Part shown: one piece after another, positions 17,116-26,605 of the stretch | Layout of the letters: each line of letters begins with the position of its first letter | Numbering within the stretch: position 1 is the stretch's first letter | Assembly: GCF_018224925.1 (NCBI RefSeq) | Contig: NZ_JAGTUF010000011.1 | Coordinates: forward strand, 62,001 to 126,000 | DNA from: Magnetospirillum sulfuroxidans | GTDB taxonomy: Bacteria; Pseudomonadota; Alphaproteobacteria; Rhodospirillales; Magnetospirillaceae | Direction of reading: 5' to 3' | Length of the DNA: 64,000 nt | The notes under the pieces: generated by a model | The model's input: the letters and a program-made list of their open reading frames with translations, nothing else | The model's database searches: none | Told to the model about the DNA's origin: nothing | Made by a program: the position numbers and the translations under genes

Positions 17116-17925
17116 ATGAATGACGAATTGGTCCTGCCACCCGTGCCGCGTACCTACGGATTGGTCAACTGGCTGGGATTTCGTACCCTGCTGACCAAGG
17201 AAGTCAGGCGTTTCCTGAAAGTCTATTTCCAGACCATCTTGGCGCCGGTGGTGACCACATTGTTGTTCCTGGCGGTGTTCGCCCTGGCCTTGGGCCGGGT
17301 GGCGGCCGGAATCCACGGCGTGCCCTTCGTCGAATTCCTGGTGCCGGGCCTGATCATGATGGCCATGGTCCAGAACGCTTTCGCCAATACCTCGTCGTCG
17401 CTGATCATCGCCAAGGTTCAGGGCAACATCGTCGATATGCTGATGCCGCCGTTATCGGCGGCGGAACAGACCATCGCCATTGCCTTGGGCGGGGTCATCC
17501 GCGGCGTCGTCGTCGGCCTTGCGGTGGGGCTGACCATGACCATCTTCGTCACCGTCCATATCCACGCGCTGTTCTTCATCGTCTTTCACGCGGTGATGGG
17601 ATCGCTGATGCTGTCGCTGTTGGGCATGATCGGCGGCATCTGGGCCGATAAGTTCGATCACATGGCGGCGGTGACCAATTTCATCGTCACGCCGTTGTCG
17701 TTCCTGTCGGGAACCTTTTACACCATCGACCGCCTGCCCGAAGGCTTTCACGCCTTTGCCCTGGCCAACCCCTTCTTTTACATGATCGACGGTTTCCGCT
17801 ATGGCTTCATCGGCCATGCTGACGGCTCGTTGGCTGTCGGGCTGGCCGTGGTCGGGCTGGTCGATGCGTTCTTGCTGTGGCTGACCTGGCGCATGCTGGC
17901 CACCGGCTATAAGCTGAAAGCGTAA
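17116..17925 (+). CDS. ABC-2 type transporter permease
   Basis: The 269-residue product has six membrane helices and the ABC-2 pattern: FLKVYFQTILAPVVTTLLFL at the start, FVEFLVPGLIMMAMVQNAFA in the middle, and PLSFLSGTFYTIDRLPEGFH before the last helices. Such permeases export polysaccharides, lipids or drugs with a separate ATPase. No ATPase gene adjoins it in this window. GGAG lies 9 nt before the chosen ATG; the ATG at 17101 has no ribosome site. Confidence 0.88.
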   Translation: MNDELVLPPVPRTYGLVNWLGFRTLLTKEVRRFLKVYFQTILAPVVTTLLFLAVFALALGRVAAGIHGVPFVEFLVPGLIMMAMVQNAFANTSSSLIIAKVQGNIVDMLMPPLSAAEQTIAIALGGVIRGVVVGLAVGLTMTIFVTVHIHALFFIVFHAVMGSLMLSLLGMIGGIWADKFDHMAAVTNFIVTPLSFLSGTFYTIDRLPEGFHAFALANPFFYMIDGFRYGFIGHADGSLAVGLAVVGLVDAFLLWLTWRMLATGYKLKA

Positions 17926-17938
17926 AACTAAAGGTCAA

Positions 17939-17948
17939 GGGGGGGGGG
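17939..17948 (+). repeat. Homopolymeric G10 tract at the ribosome site of the FkbM gene
   Basis: Ten consecutive G end 4 nt before the ATG at 17953, where the ribosome site should be. Changes in tract length by slippage would alter the ribosome site spacing but not the reading frame. Confidence 0.7.
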
Positions 17949-17952
17949 ATAA

Positions 17953-18951
17953 ATGCTTTCCGATGATGATGTGATCCGCTGCCCGGTGGCGTTGCGCAAT
18001 CCTTTCCAGGTGGAAAGCTTGCCATTCCTTAGCCGTGTGCATCGCGCCGCCTTTCGCAAGCGTCGGCGTTTGTCCAAGCGCTTTGTCGGCAAGCCGGCCA
18101 AGCGCCTTTTCACCTTCTTGACCCGTCGTGGCGTGTCGGGCGAGGGAACATTTTCCATTGAGGTCGATGGGCGGCAACGCCAGATGCGGTTCAACGCCAG
18201 CAACACCCAATTCGGCGCCTTGTATCTGCCGCAAAGCCTGCCGGTCTACGAGCCGGAAACCTCGGCTCTGCTTGACCTCTTGGTCGGAGATAACGACGTT
18301 TTTTTCGATGTCGGCGCCAATTGGGGATGGTACAGCCTGTTGCTGGCCAGTCGCCCCGGCTTCACTGGTTCCGTTCACGCCTTTGAACCTTTTCCCACCA
18401 CCTTCCTGGATTTGTCCTCGGTGGTGGAGCAGGCGGGACTGAGCCAACGCATTCACTGCCATGACGTTGCCTTGGCCGATAAAGCCGGCGAAATCAGCAT
18501 GGGCTTTTCCGATGGCATCCAAAGCGGCCTCGCCCGGCTCGGTGAAAGCGGCGGCACCATCGTGCGCATGGTCCGGCTCGATGACATGTCGCTGCCATCC
18601 CCCGCCGTCATCAAGATTGATGCCGAGGATCACGAACTAGAAGTGCTGCAAGGCGCCGAAGCAACCATCGCCGCCGCTCGGCCGCTGATCGTGTTCGAGA
18701 ATTGGCTCCACCGCGACAATCCCGATCTCACCTTGGCGCCCATCCGCTTTCTTGCCGAACGCGGCTATCGCTTTTTTTATCCCGGCTGGATTGCCGGCGA
18801 TCGCGATTGCGTGGTGCAGGATCTGGCCCTGCCGCCGATACTGACCCTGGTGCCCATGCTGACGGCGCAGCGCTTCCAGTTGCCCAGCCAGCTCAATATC
18901 GTCGCCGTGCCGCACTGCCGGATCGACGCCTTTCGGGGGCGGTTCGCCTAA
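17953..18951 (+). CDS. FkbM-family methyltransferase
   Basis: The 332-residue product has the SAM-binding motif DVFFDVGANWGWYSLLLASR, then VHAFEPFPTTFLDLSSVV and KIDAEDHELEVLQGAE, the FkbM (Methyltransf_21) signature. These enzymes O-methylate sugars or small molecules, often on surface polysaccharides. The ABC-2 permease 27 nt upstream is consistent with a surface-glycan role. A G10 tract replaces a normal ribosome site. Its stop overlaps the convergent small-subunit gene by 4 nt. Confidence 0.9.
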   Translation: MLSDDDVIRCPVALRNPFQVESLPFLSRVHRAAFRKRRRLSKRFVGKPAKRLFTFLTRRGVSGEGTFSIEVDGRQRQMRFNASNTQFGALYLPQSLPVYEPETSALLDLLVGDNDVFFDVGANWGWYSLLLASRPGFTGSVHAFEPFPTTFLDLSSVVEQAGLSQRIHCHDVALADKAGEISMGFSDGIQSGLARLGESGGTIVRMVRLDDMSLPSPAVIKIDAEDHELEVLQGAEATIAAARPLIVFENWLHRDNPDLTLAPIRFLAERGYRFFYPGWIAGDRDCVVQDLALPPILTLVPMLTAQRFQLPSQLNIVAVPHCRIDAFRGRFA

Positions 18952-19481
18952 CCCTCGACCGCTTCCAACAAGGCCCGCAGGCCCGCCAGGATATCCATGG
19001 GGGTCGGCGGGCAGCCGGGGATGGTCATGTCCACCGGCACCGCCGCCGCCGCCCCCCCGGCCACGGCATAAGAGCCGGCGAAGCAGCCGCCATTGATGGC
19101 GCATTCGCCCATGGCGATGACCCAACGGGGTTCCGGCGTCGCCTCGACCGTGCGGCGCAGCGCTTCCGCCATGTTCCAACTGACCGGGCCGGTGACCAGC
19201 AGCACGTCGGCGTGGCGCGGGCTGGCGACGAATTTGATGCCGAAGCGTTCCAGGTCGTAGACCGGATTATTGACGGCGTGGATTTCCAGCTCGCAACCAT
19301 TGCATGAACCGGCATCGATTTCGCGAATGGCCAACGAGCGGCCCAGCTTGGCCTGGGCGGTCAGGCCCAGGCTTTCGGCCAGTTCGCGCAAGCCGCCTTC
19401 GTCGGCGGCCGGCGCCCCCTTGATGGTGTGAGGGCCTTGCAACAGGTGGCGAGCCAACATTTTGGCGATGGGCGAAATCAT
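18948..19481 (-). CDS. Ehr complex small subunit (HyfI/NuoB-like, 4Fe-4S)
   Basis: The 177-residue product carries EIDAGSCNGCELEIHAVNNP, then MGECAINGGCFAG and IPGCPPTP, the Cys set that binds the proximal 4Fe-4S cluster in group-4 hydrogenases and NuoB. The start is at MISPIAKMLARHL; its ATG overlaps the large-subunit stop. It is the last gene of the six-gene operon. Unlike its partner, the metal-binding residues of this subunit look intact. Confidence 0.9.
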   Translation of the reverse strand: MISPIAKMLARHLLQGPHTIKGAPAADEGGLRELAESLGLTAQAKLGRSLAIREIDAGSCNGCELEIHAVNNPVYDLERFGIKFVASPRHADVLLVTGPVSWNMAEALRRTVEATPEPRWVIAMGECAINGGCFAGSYAVAGGAAAAVPVDMTIPGCPPTPMDILAGLRALLEAVEG

Positions 19482-20995
19482 AGGTCGTGGCCCGAATAAG
19501 AGCAGTTGAACGATTTGTTGCACAACGGGAAGTCGGCGACGATGTTGCCTTCGATGGCCGCCTCTAAAAGCGGCCACTGGAACCAGGATGGATCGTGCGG
19601 ATGCACCCGCACCACCTTGCCGGTTTCCGATACCCGCACCCACACCGCCACTTCGCCCCGGAACGATTCGACCAGCGCCACCCCTTCGCCGCTCCGCAAC
19701 GGCAAGGCGGCCTGAATCGGACCATCGGGCAGGCGCAGCAAGATCTGTTCGATCAGCGACAGCGACGACCGCACCTCTTCCATGCGGATTTCGATGCGGG
19801 CGTGAACGTCGCCTTCGGCCAGAACCGGAATGATGAAATCCAAATCGTCATAGGGCGGATAGCCTGGCATGCGGCGGGCATCGACGCTGCGCGACGAGGC
19901 GCGGCCGACAACGCCCGAGACGCCGAAGCGATGAGCCAAGGTGCCGTGAACGACGCCGGTGCCGGTGGTGCGGTCCAGCAATGACGGGGTGTGATCGTAC
20001 AGCGCCACCGCGCGCTTGAAGCCCCGCCGCAGGACCGGCAACAATTGGATCAGCGTCTGGCGGCCGGCTTCGTTCAGATCGACGGCGACACCGCCGGGAA
20101 TGACCCGATCCATCAGCAGGCGATGACCGAAAATGGCGTGATTGGCAGCCAGCAGCTTTTCCCGCAACACCCCCATATGCGACAGCATGATGGCAAAGGC
20201 GGCATCGTTGCAGATGGCGCCGATATCGAACAGATGATTGGCGATGCGTTCCAATTCGGCGAACAGACCGCGCAGCCAATGGGCGCGGGCGGAAATTTCC
20301 AGCCCCAGCGCCGCCTCGACGGCGCGGGCGAAGGCAAGCGAATAGGCGACGGTGGCATCGCCCGACACCCGGCCGATGATGCGGGCGGCATCGTGAATGG
20401 GCTTGCCCGCCGCCAAACCTTCGATGCCCTTGTGGACATAGCCCAGGCGTTCCTCCAGCCGCACCACCGTCTCGCCCTGGCAGTGAAAGCGGAAATGTCC
20501 GGGCTCGATCACCCCGGCATGGACCGGGCCGACCGGGATCTGGTGCAAGCCGTCGCCCTCGGCGGTCAGGAATTTATAGGGGCGGCGGCCGCCGTCATAT
20601 TGACGCGGCCGGCCCAACGGATGGCTGATCCCCCAACGGCCATGATCCAGCCACGGGCGTTGATCCTCAAGGCCTTCCGGCACCAGCCCCCACAGATCGC
20701 GGATGGCCCGTTCCATGCGGATCGCCACCGGCCGCACCTGCCCCAGCGCGAAAAAGGCGCCGTCGGGACAAGGATGCGACGCGACGGCGATGGCCCCCGA
20801 ATCCTCGCCGCGCAACAGCACGTGAACCTCGGCCGGCTCGGCCCATTCGGCCAGGATCTCCCAATTGGACACCGTCATCTGTTCGGCCAACCGACGCCAG
20901 CTTCGGCCATCCAGTTGATAGCGCGGCCAGGGCCGATGGCCGGCGACCTCGCGGCCCATGGACAGGAATTCCAACAAGGTGACGTTTCCCATCAT
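19478..20995 (-). CDS. Ehr complex large subunit lacking NiFe ligands (HyfG/NuoCD-like)
   Basis: The 505-residue product fuses a NuoC-like N-domain (about 1-160) to a NuoD/HyfG-like domain (GHFRFHCQGETVVRLEERLG, YVHKGIEGLA). In active hydrogenases two CxxC motifs hold nickel and iron. Here the first position reads RIIGRVSGD instead of RxCGxC, and the C-terminal one reads NKSFNCSYSGHDL instead of DPCxxC. All four ligand cysteines are missing. The extra Cys near the C-terminus do not align with ligand positions. It therefore cannot be a standard hydrogenase and fits the energy-converting-hydrogenase-related (Ehr) group, of unknown substrate. An annotation as hydrogenase 4 would mislead. Confidence 0.88.
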   Translation of the reverse strand: MMGNVTLLEFLSMGREVAGHRPWPRYQLDGRSWRRLAEQMTVSNWEILAEWAEPAEVHVLLRGEDSGAIAVASHPCPDGAFFALGQVRPVAIRMERAIRDLWGLVPEGLEDQRPWLDHGRWGISHPLGRPRQYDGGRRPYKFLTAEGDGLHQIPVGPVHAGVIEPGHFRFHCQGETVVRLEERLGYVHKGIEGLAAGKPIHDAARIIGRVSGDATVAYSLAFARAVEAALGLEISARAHWLRGLFAELERIANHLFDIGAICNDAAFAIMLSHMGVLREKLLAANHAIFGHRLLMDRVIPGGVAVDLNEAGRQTLIQLLPVLRRGFKRAVALYDHTPSLLDRTTGTGVVHGTLAHRFGVSGVVGRASSRSVDARRMPGYPPYDDLDFIIPVLAEGDVHARIEIRMEEVRSSLSLIEQILLRLPDGPIQAALPLRSGEGVALVESFRGEVAVWVRVSETGKVVRVHPHDPSWFQWPLLEAAIEGNIVADFPLCNKSFNCSYSGHDL

Positions 20996-21002
20996 GACCG
21001 CA

Positions 21003-22496
21003 TCATCCCAACAATTTCGCCACGGTCTCGAACCAACGCACCAATGGCTCGGGCAGCCACAGGCCGGCGATCACCACCAAAATCACATGCAGCCACAACG
21101 GCCCATAGGCCAGCACCGTCCCCAGCGCCGTGACATTGCCGTGGGCTTGGCGTGGACTTGGCGGCGGCGCCCCGAAAAGCATCGCCTGCAACCGGGTGAT
21201 CAAGGCGGCAAAAGCCACCAACAGGGCCAGGATCAGCGGAATGGCCAACAGCGGCTGGCGGGCGAAGGTGGAACTGACCACCAGGAACTCGCTCATGAAC
21301 ACCCCCATGGGCGGCAGGCCGGCAATGGCCAGCACGGCGATGGCGAAGCCCCAGCCCAGGATCGGGTGGCTGACGGTCAGGCCGCGAATATCGGCCAAAC
21401 GCTTGGTGCCGGCATTTTGGGTGATGGCGCCGACGGCGAAAAAGATTCCCGACTTGGTCAGCGAGTGCATGGTCATGTGCAGCAGACCGGCGAAATTGGC
21501 CAGCGGCCCGCCCATCCCGAATGCAAAAGTGATCAGCCCCATATGCTCGATCGAGGAATAGGCGAACAGGCGCTTGATGTCGCCGCGCCGGTACAGCATG
21601 AAGCCGGACAGGAACAGGCTGGACAGACCCATCATGATCATCAAGGGGCCGGGGGCCAGGGTCTCGGGATTGGCGGCGATCAGCATCTTGAAACGCAGCA
21701 GGGCATAAAGGGCGACGTTAAGCAGCAATCCCGACAGTACGGCGGAAATCGGCGTCGGGCCTTCGGCGTGGGCGTCGGGCAGCCAGGCATGCAACGGCGC
21801 CAGACCGACCTTGGTGCCATAGCCGACCAGCAGAAAGACGAACGCCAAATTCAACAAATCGGGATGGAACTCGGCCGCCCGCGTGATCAGCAAGGTCCAG
21901 GCCATGGCGTCGGCGCCGTCGCCCATCACCGGCTGCGCCGCCAGATAGACCAAGGTGGTGCCGAACAAGGCCAAACCGATGCCGACCGAGCACAAGATGA
22001 AGTATTTCCATGCCGCCTCGATGGCTTCACGGGTGCGATACAGGCTGACCATCAGCACCGTGGTCAGGGTCGCCGCCTCGACCGCCACCCACATGACGCC
22101 GGTATTGTTGGCGGTCAACGCCAGCAACATGGTGAACAAGAAAGCCTGATACATGGAGTGATAAAAGCGCAGATGCAGGTCGGACAACCGGGCCGAAGCC
22201 GATTCGCGCGAAATATAGCCGGCCGAGAAGATGGCGGTGGTGAAGCCGACAAAGGTGGTCAGCGCCACCAGATAAATATTGAAATCGTCGATGAACAGCA
22301 GCCGCGAATCCGGAGGCCGATGCACGAACAACGACAGGCTGGTGACGAAGGTGGCCCCCGACACCGCGATGTTCAGCCATGACGCCAGCCGCCAGCTGGG
22401 CAACACCGCCAAGAAGCCGGCGGCGGCCAGCGGAATGGCCAAGATCCACAGCAGCGGGTTGCCTTGGCCGGCGGCGATGACGGCATTCAGGGTCAT
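21003..22496 (-). CDS. Ehr complex antiporter-like subunit (HyfF/NuoN-like)
   Basis: The 497-residue product has about 14 membrane helices. It includes GYGTKVGLAPLHAWLPDAHA and FAYSSIEHMGLITFAFGMGG, the conserved Lys/His/Glu-bearing helices of Mrp/NuoL-M-N proton-pumping subunits. It is probably a proton or sodium channel of the complex. It lies 7 nt from the large-subunit gene and overlaps the upstream gene by 4 nt. Confidence 0.9.
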   Translation of the reverse strand: MTLNAVIAAGQGNPLLWILAIPLAAAGFLAVLPSWRLASWLNIAVSGATFVTSLSLFVHRPPDSRLLFIDDFNIYLVALTTFVGFTTAIFSAGYISRESASARLSDLHLRFYHSMYQAFLFTMLLALTANNTGVMWVAVEAATLTTVLMVSLYRTREAIEAAWKYFILCSVGIGLALFGTTLVYLAAQPVMGDGADAMAWTLLITRAAEFHPDLLNLAFVFLLVGYGTKVGLAPLHAWLPDAHAEGPTPISAVLSGLLLNVALYALLRFKMLIAANPETLAPGPLMIMMGLSSLFLSGFMLYRRGDIKRLFAYSSIEHMGLITFAFGMGGPLANFAGLLHMTMHSLTKSGIFFAVGAITQNAGTKRLADIRGLTVSHPILGWGFAIAVLAIAGLPPMGVFMSEFLVVSSTFARQPLLAIPLILALLVAFAALITRLQAMLFGAPPPSPRQAHGNVTALGTVLAYGPLWLHVILVVIAGLWLPEPLVRWFETVAKLLG

Positions 22497-23158
22497 GACC
22501 GGTCCCCGCGATAGCTTTCCAGATAAGCGACGTCGAGCGAATCGAAGCGTTCGCGGATGCGGAAGAAAAAGATGCCGAACAGGGTCATCGCCACCAGCAC
22601 GGAAAAGGCGATGGAGATTTCCACCACCAACGGCATGCCCTTGGCCGAGACGGCGGCCAGGATCAGCCCGTTTTCCAAAGCCATGAAGCCAACCACCTGG
22701 GTCACCGCATTGCGCCGGGTGATCATCATCAACATGCCCAGCAACACCACGCTCATGGCCAGGGCCAGCGATTCACGGGTCAGGGCGGAAGCCGCGGCTG
22801 TCACCGGCAGCACCAGCATGATCGACAACGCCACCAGGGCGACCCCGACGATCATGGTCCAACCGATGGACAAGGCGGTTTCCACCGTGCGGTGAATGCC
22901 CAGGCGCTCAACCAGCCAATGCAAGGCGAAGGGAACCGCCAACGCCTTGAACAACAAGGCGATGGCGGCAGTGAAATAAAGATGGGGGGCGTCTTGAATA
23001 TGAGCCTGCCACGCCGCCGCCGCCGCCAGGGCCAAGGCCTGGAAGGCGAAGGTGTTGAGCACGGCGAAGACCCGGCGCTGGTACAGCAGGCCAAAACCGG
23101 CCATCAGCACGGTGGCGCCGATCAGGTGGGCGATGTCGTAATTGAATTGCTGACTCAT
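22493..23158 (-). CDS. Ehr complex membrane subunit (HyfE-like)
   Basis: The 221-residue product has six to seven membrane helices. The C-terminal half resembles NuoK (VVGFMALENGLILAAVSAKG, with the buried Glu). This is the HyfE layout. The start at 23158 (MSQQFNYDIAHLIGATVLMA) shares one base with the previous stop, so translation is coupled. Confidence 0.88.
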   Translation of the reverse strand: MSQQFNYDIAHLIGATVLMAGFGLLYQRRVFAVLNTFAFQALALAAAAAWQAHIQDAPHLYFTAAIALLFKALAVPFALHWLVERLGIHRTVETALSIGWTMIVGVALVALSIMLVLPVTAAASALTRESLALAMSVVLLGMLMMITRRNAVTQVVGFMALENGLILAAVSAKGMPLVVEISIAFSVLVAMTLFGIFFFRIRERFDSLDVAYLESYRGDRS

Positions 23159-24105
23159 CACACCGCCTCGGAGACGTACAAGAAGATGGTCGCCAGCAGG
23201 CCCAGCAGCAAGGCGCCGCCCAGGAAGTCGGCGTAACGGAACACCCGCATCTTGGCGATCGAGGTTTCGAACAGGGCCAGCGTCGTGGCCAGCGAGAAGG
23301 TCTTGAGCAGGAAAGCGACCATGCCGATGACCACCCCCGCCGCCCCGGCTCCGGGTTGGGCGATGCCCCACGGGGCGAACAACGTGGCGATCAGGGCGAT
23401 ATAAAGGGTCAGCCGGATCATGGCCGCCGCCTCGATCATCGCCAGATGGCGGCCGGAATATTCAAGCACCATGGCTTCGTGCACCATGGTCAGTTCCAGA
23501 TGAGTCGCGGGATTGTCGATGGGAATACGGCCGTTCTCGGCCAGGGCGACCATCACCAGGGCGGCCAGGGCCAACCCCAGACTGACCTCGACCCCGACAT
23601 TGCCGGCAAGGATAAAGGCGACGATCTGCGCCGGCGCGGTGGTGCCCGACAGCAGGGACAGCGAAAAGGTCACCATCAGCATGGCCGGCTCGGCCAAAGA
23701 GGCGATCAGCATCTCGCGGCTAGCGCCCAAGCCGCCGAAACTGGTGCCCACATCCATGCCGGCCAGCGCCGTCCAGAACCGCCCCACCGCCAGCAAGGCG
23801 ACCAGGGCAATCAGGTCGGCGGCCGGGGCCAGCACCATGTTGGTAGTGAAGGTCGGCACGATGCACGCCGCCAGCCAGACGCTGGCGAAGGTGACGTAAG
23901 GAGCGGCGCGAAAGATCCAACTGGCCGAATGGGCGACGATGGCTTCTTTTTGCAGCAGCCGGTACAGATCACGATAGGGCTGAATCGGCGCCGGACCACG
24001 ACGGCCGTTCAACCGCGCCTTGGCCCAGCGGACGTAACCGGTGACCAGTGGCGCCAGCGCCACCACCAAGACGATCTGCACCAATTGCCACAGCATCGCG
24101 TTCAT
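23158..24105 (-). CDS. Ehr complex membrane anchor (HyfC/NuoH-like)
   Basis: The 315-residue product has eight membrane helices and the NuoH/HyfC signature ENGRIPIDNPATHLELTMVH. The loop motif GRRGPAPIQPYRDLYRLLQK sits near the N-terminus. It anchors the soluble arm and couples redox change to ion movement. It overlaps the upstream gene by 4 nt. Confidence 0.92.
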   Translation of the reverse strand: MNAMLWQLVQIVLVVALAPLVTGYVRWAKARLNGRRGPAPIQPYRDLYRLLQKEAIVAHSASWIFRAAPYVTFASVWLAACIVPTFTTNMVLAPAADLIALVALLAVGRFWTALAGMDVGTSFGGLGASREMLIASLAEPAMLMVTFSLSLLSGTTAPAQIVAFILAGNVGVEVSLGLALAALVMVALAENGRIPIDNPATHLELTMVHEAMVLEYSGRHLAMIEAAAMIRLTLYIALIATLFAPWGIAQPGAGAAGVVIGMVAFLLKTFSLATTLALFETSIAKMRVFRYADFLGGALLLGLLATIFLYVSEAV

Positions 24106-26108
24106 AGCTGTTGCCTCACCGCCACCACCAACAGCATGAACACCAAGGTCAGGAACATCATCAGCAGATAGCCGCGCACTGTCAGATATTGCAGTCGGTT
24201 GACGTGATCGGCGATCCAGTCGATCCCCCGGACCAGCGGCAGGTACAGCCCGGACCAGACCGGGTCGATCATGCTGACCTTATGGGTGGCCGGCGCCATG
24301 TCGCCCGGTTCCGGCATCACCACTTTTTCCCGTGCCTGGAAGATGGTGTGACCAAAAGCGCGCCGCAGCGGCTGGGCAAAGGACTGACTGGTGTACTGGG
24401 TCTGGGGGATGTCTTCCGGGTGGCCGCAATCCCACGGATCGGCGCGGCGCAAGGCCTGGGTGCCCAGGCGATGGACGACGAAGATGGCGATAGCGAACAA
24501 GGACAGTCCGAACATCATCAAGATGGTGCCGGAATAAGCGCCGCGCGTGGCGGAGACCGGCGACAGCCAGGGCCAGCCCAGATCGGCGGAAACGGCGAAC
24601 CCCACCCCGGTCAGCGGCCGCACCACATGGGACAATGCATCGGTGACGGTGACCGGGATCACTCCCAGAACCACGCACAACACGGCCAGCCCGGCCATCG
24701 ACCAGCGCATGCCGAAACTGACATCCTCGGCCTCGGCCGCATCGGCCGAGCGCGGACGGCCCAAAAAGGTGATGCCATAGGCGCGAACGAAGCAGGTGGC
24801 GGCCAGGGCGGCGGCCAGGGCCAAAAAGGCGGCGACCACCGGCACGCCGAACTTCATCGCCCAATGGGGCATGCCCGGCCCCTTGAACAGCGATTGCAGG
24901 ATCAGCCATTCGGAAACAAAACCGTTCAAGGGCGGCAAGGCTGAAATCGCCGCCGCGCCAACCAGGAACGCCGTCCCGGTCCATGGCATGCGTTTGAGCA
25001 AGCCGCCCAAAACGGTGAGCGAGCGATGGCCGGTGGCCGAAATCACCGCGCCGGCCCCCAGAAACAGCAAGGTCTTGAACACCGAATGGTTGACCATGTG
25101 ATACAGGCTGGCGACCAGGGCCAGGGCGGCCAGTTCGACTTGGCCGTCGCCTTTGAAAGCGATGGCCAGGCCCAGGCCGATGACGGCGATGCCGATATTT
25201 TCCACGGTGGAATAGGCCAACAGCTTTTTCAAATCGTCTTGCAGCACGGCGTACAGCACCCCCATGACGGCGGTAATGCCCCCCACCATCATCAACCCGG
25301 CCCCCCAATGCCAAGACAACTGGCCATGCAAATCCAGCAAGACGCGGATCATGCCGTACAGCGCGACCTTGGTCATGACGCCGCTCATCAGGGCCGAGAC
25401 ATGACTGGGCGCGGCCGGATGGGCCAGCGGCAGCCAGGCATGCAGCGGCACCAGACCGGCCTTGGAGCCGGCGCCGAGGATGGTCAACAAGGCAACCATG
25501 AAGCCGCCCATCAGGCCCAAATCCTTGATCCGCATGGCGGCGAAGGTGAAATCGCCGCCCGGACCGGCCATCAGGCCAAAGGCCGGCAGCAGGCAAAAGG
25601 TGCCAAAGGCCGCCATGATCAGATAGACGTTGCCGGCCTTGCGGTTTTCCTCGTCGGTGTGGTCCGACACCACCATCAACCACGACGACAGCGACATGAA
25701 TTCCCACGACACCAGGAACACAAAGGCGTCATCGGCCATCAGCACCAAATTCATCGCCAACAAGAACAATGGAAAAAACGGGGTGACCCGGCGGCGTTGC
25801 GGCAGGTGTTGGCTGTAGCCGATGGCGAAAACCGACGCCGCGGCAGCGCCGAGATTGATCATCAGCAGGAACAGCGCCGACAGATTGTCGATGCTGAAAT
25901 GGGCCTTAAGCCAGGGCAGGCCCAGCGGCAAGATCCAGGATGGCGAAGCGGAATGCCCCCCCAGATATGTCAGCCCCCCGCCAAACAAAGCCACCGAGGC
26001 GACAAAACAGCCGGCGTAAACAATGGAATGGGTGACCTCGCGCCGGCCCGCGAGCACGGCGAACAGGGCCAGCAGCGGCAGCGACAGCAAGGCGCTGGCG
26101 ATCAGCAT
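24102..26108 (-). CDS. Ehr complex antiporter-like subunit (HyfB/NuoL-like)
   Basis: The 668-residue product has about 16 membrane helices. GAGSKAGLVPLHAWLPLAHP and LLAYSTVENIGIAVIGLGLA are the core antiporter helices, and FVFLVSWEFMSLSSWLMVVS carries a conserved Glu. It is the first gene of the hyfBCEFGI-like order. With HyfF it gives the complex two ion-pump modules, more than the simplest hydrogenases have. A gap of 170 bp separates it from the cytochrome gene upstream. Confidence 0.92.
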   Translation of the reverse strand: MLIASALLSLPLLALFAVLAGRREVTHSIVYAGCFVASVALFGGGLTYLGGHSASPSWILPLGLPWLKAHFSIDNLSALFLLMINLGAAAASVFAIGYSQHLPQRRRVTPFFPLFLLAMNLVLMADDAFVFLVSWEFMSLSSWLMVVSDHTDEENRKAGNVYLIMAAFGTFCLLPAFGLMAGPGGDFTFAAMRIKDLGLMGGFMVALLTILGAGSKAGLVPLHAWLPLAHPAAPSHVSALMSGVMTKVALYGMIRVLLDLHGQLSWHWGAGLMMVGGITAVMGVLYAVLQDDLKKLLAYSTVENIGIAVIGLGLAIAFKGDGQVELAALALVASLYHMVNHSVFKTLLFLGAGAVISATGHRSLTVLGGLLKRMPWTGTAFLVGAAAISALPPLNGFVSEWLILQSLFKGPGMPHWAMKFGVPVVAAFLALAAALAATCFVRAYGITFLGRPRSADAAEAEDVSFGMRWSMAGLAVLCVVLGVIPVTVTDALSHVVRPLTGVGFAVSADLGWPWLSPVSATRGAYSGTILMMFGLSLFAIAIFVVHRLGTQALRRADPWDCGHPEDIPQTQYTSQSFAQPLRRAFGHTIFQAREKVVMPEPGDMAPATHKVSMIDPVWSGLYLPLVRGIDWIADHVNRLQYLTVRGYLLMMFLTLVFMLLVVAVRQQL

Positions 26109-26278
26109 GACAAAAGGCTTCCCGGCCGCACGCGGCCCAGGCGGATCGATGCACGCAAGAAAACCTCCAACCCCGAACGGGGTGCTCCCAGACGCCGAGC
26201 TATTGCGGCTTTTGATTTATTGTTGTTAGCGGAGGAATCTTAACCAGCGGAACCGCAAAGAACAAGGGGGCGAAAGGC

Positions 26279-26605
26279 TTATTTCAACGCCAAAATCCAC
26301 GCCACCAATTTGCGGATATTTTCTTCCGGCACCCGCTTGTTGGGCGACATCGGCACCGTGCCCCAAGCGCCGGAGCCACCTTCCCGCACCTTGAGCACCA
26401 GACGTTCCAGCGCCCCGGCATCATTGCGATAACGCTTGGCGACGTCGGCCCAGGCCGGACCGGTGACTTTCTCGTGGACGTCGTGGCAGGCGGTGCAGCG
26501 GCTTTTGTCGGCCAATTCCAGCATGGCGGCATCGTCCTCGGCCAGGGCCAGGGTCGGTATCGCGGTCGTGGCGACCAACAGCAGGGCGCAGACCAGCCGC
26601 CGCAT
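26279..26605 (-). CDS. Periplasmic class I cytochrome c (c551/c552 type)
   Basis: The 108-residue product has a signal peptide (MRRLVCALLLVATTAIPTLA). One haem site, CTACH, follows. The distal ligand Met is in GTVPMSPNKRVPEENIRKLV, the usual small cytochrome fold. It shuttles electrons in the periplasm. Its start shares a base with the stop of the unknown gene upstream, so the two are co-transcribed. It precedes the Ehr operon on the same strand. Confidence 0.9.
   Translation of the reverse strand: MRRLVCALLLVATTAIPTLALAEDDAAMLELADKSRCTACHDVHEKVTGPAWADVAKRYRNDAGALERLVLKVREGGSGAWGTVPMSPNKRVPEENIRKLVAWILALK

Noticed and set aside
19478-20995. Functional NiFe hydrogenase 4 large subunit
   Set aside because: All four metal-ligand cysteines are absent, so I call it an Ehr-type subunit.
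24034-24039. Further GTAACC promoters (also at 32499, 39695, and minus-strand hits near 35127 and 5492)
   Set aside because: They lie inside genes or at a gene end, and none has CGAA after a 16-nt spacer.
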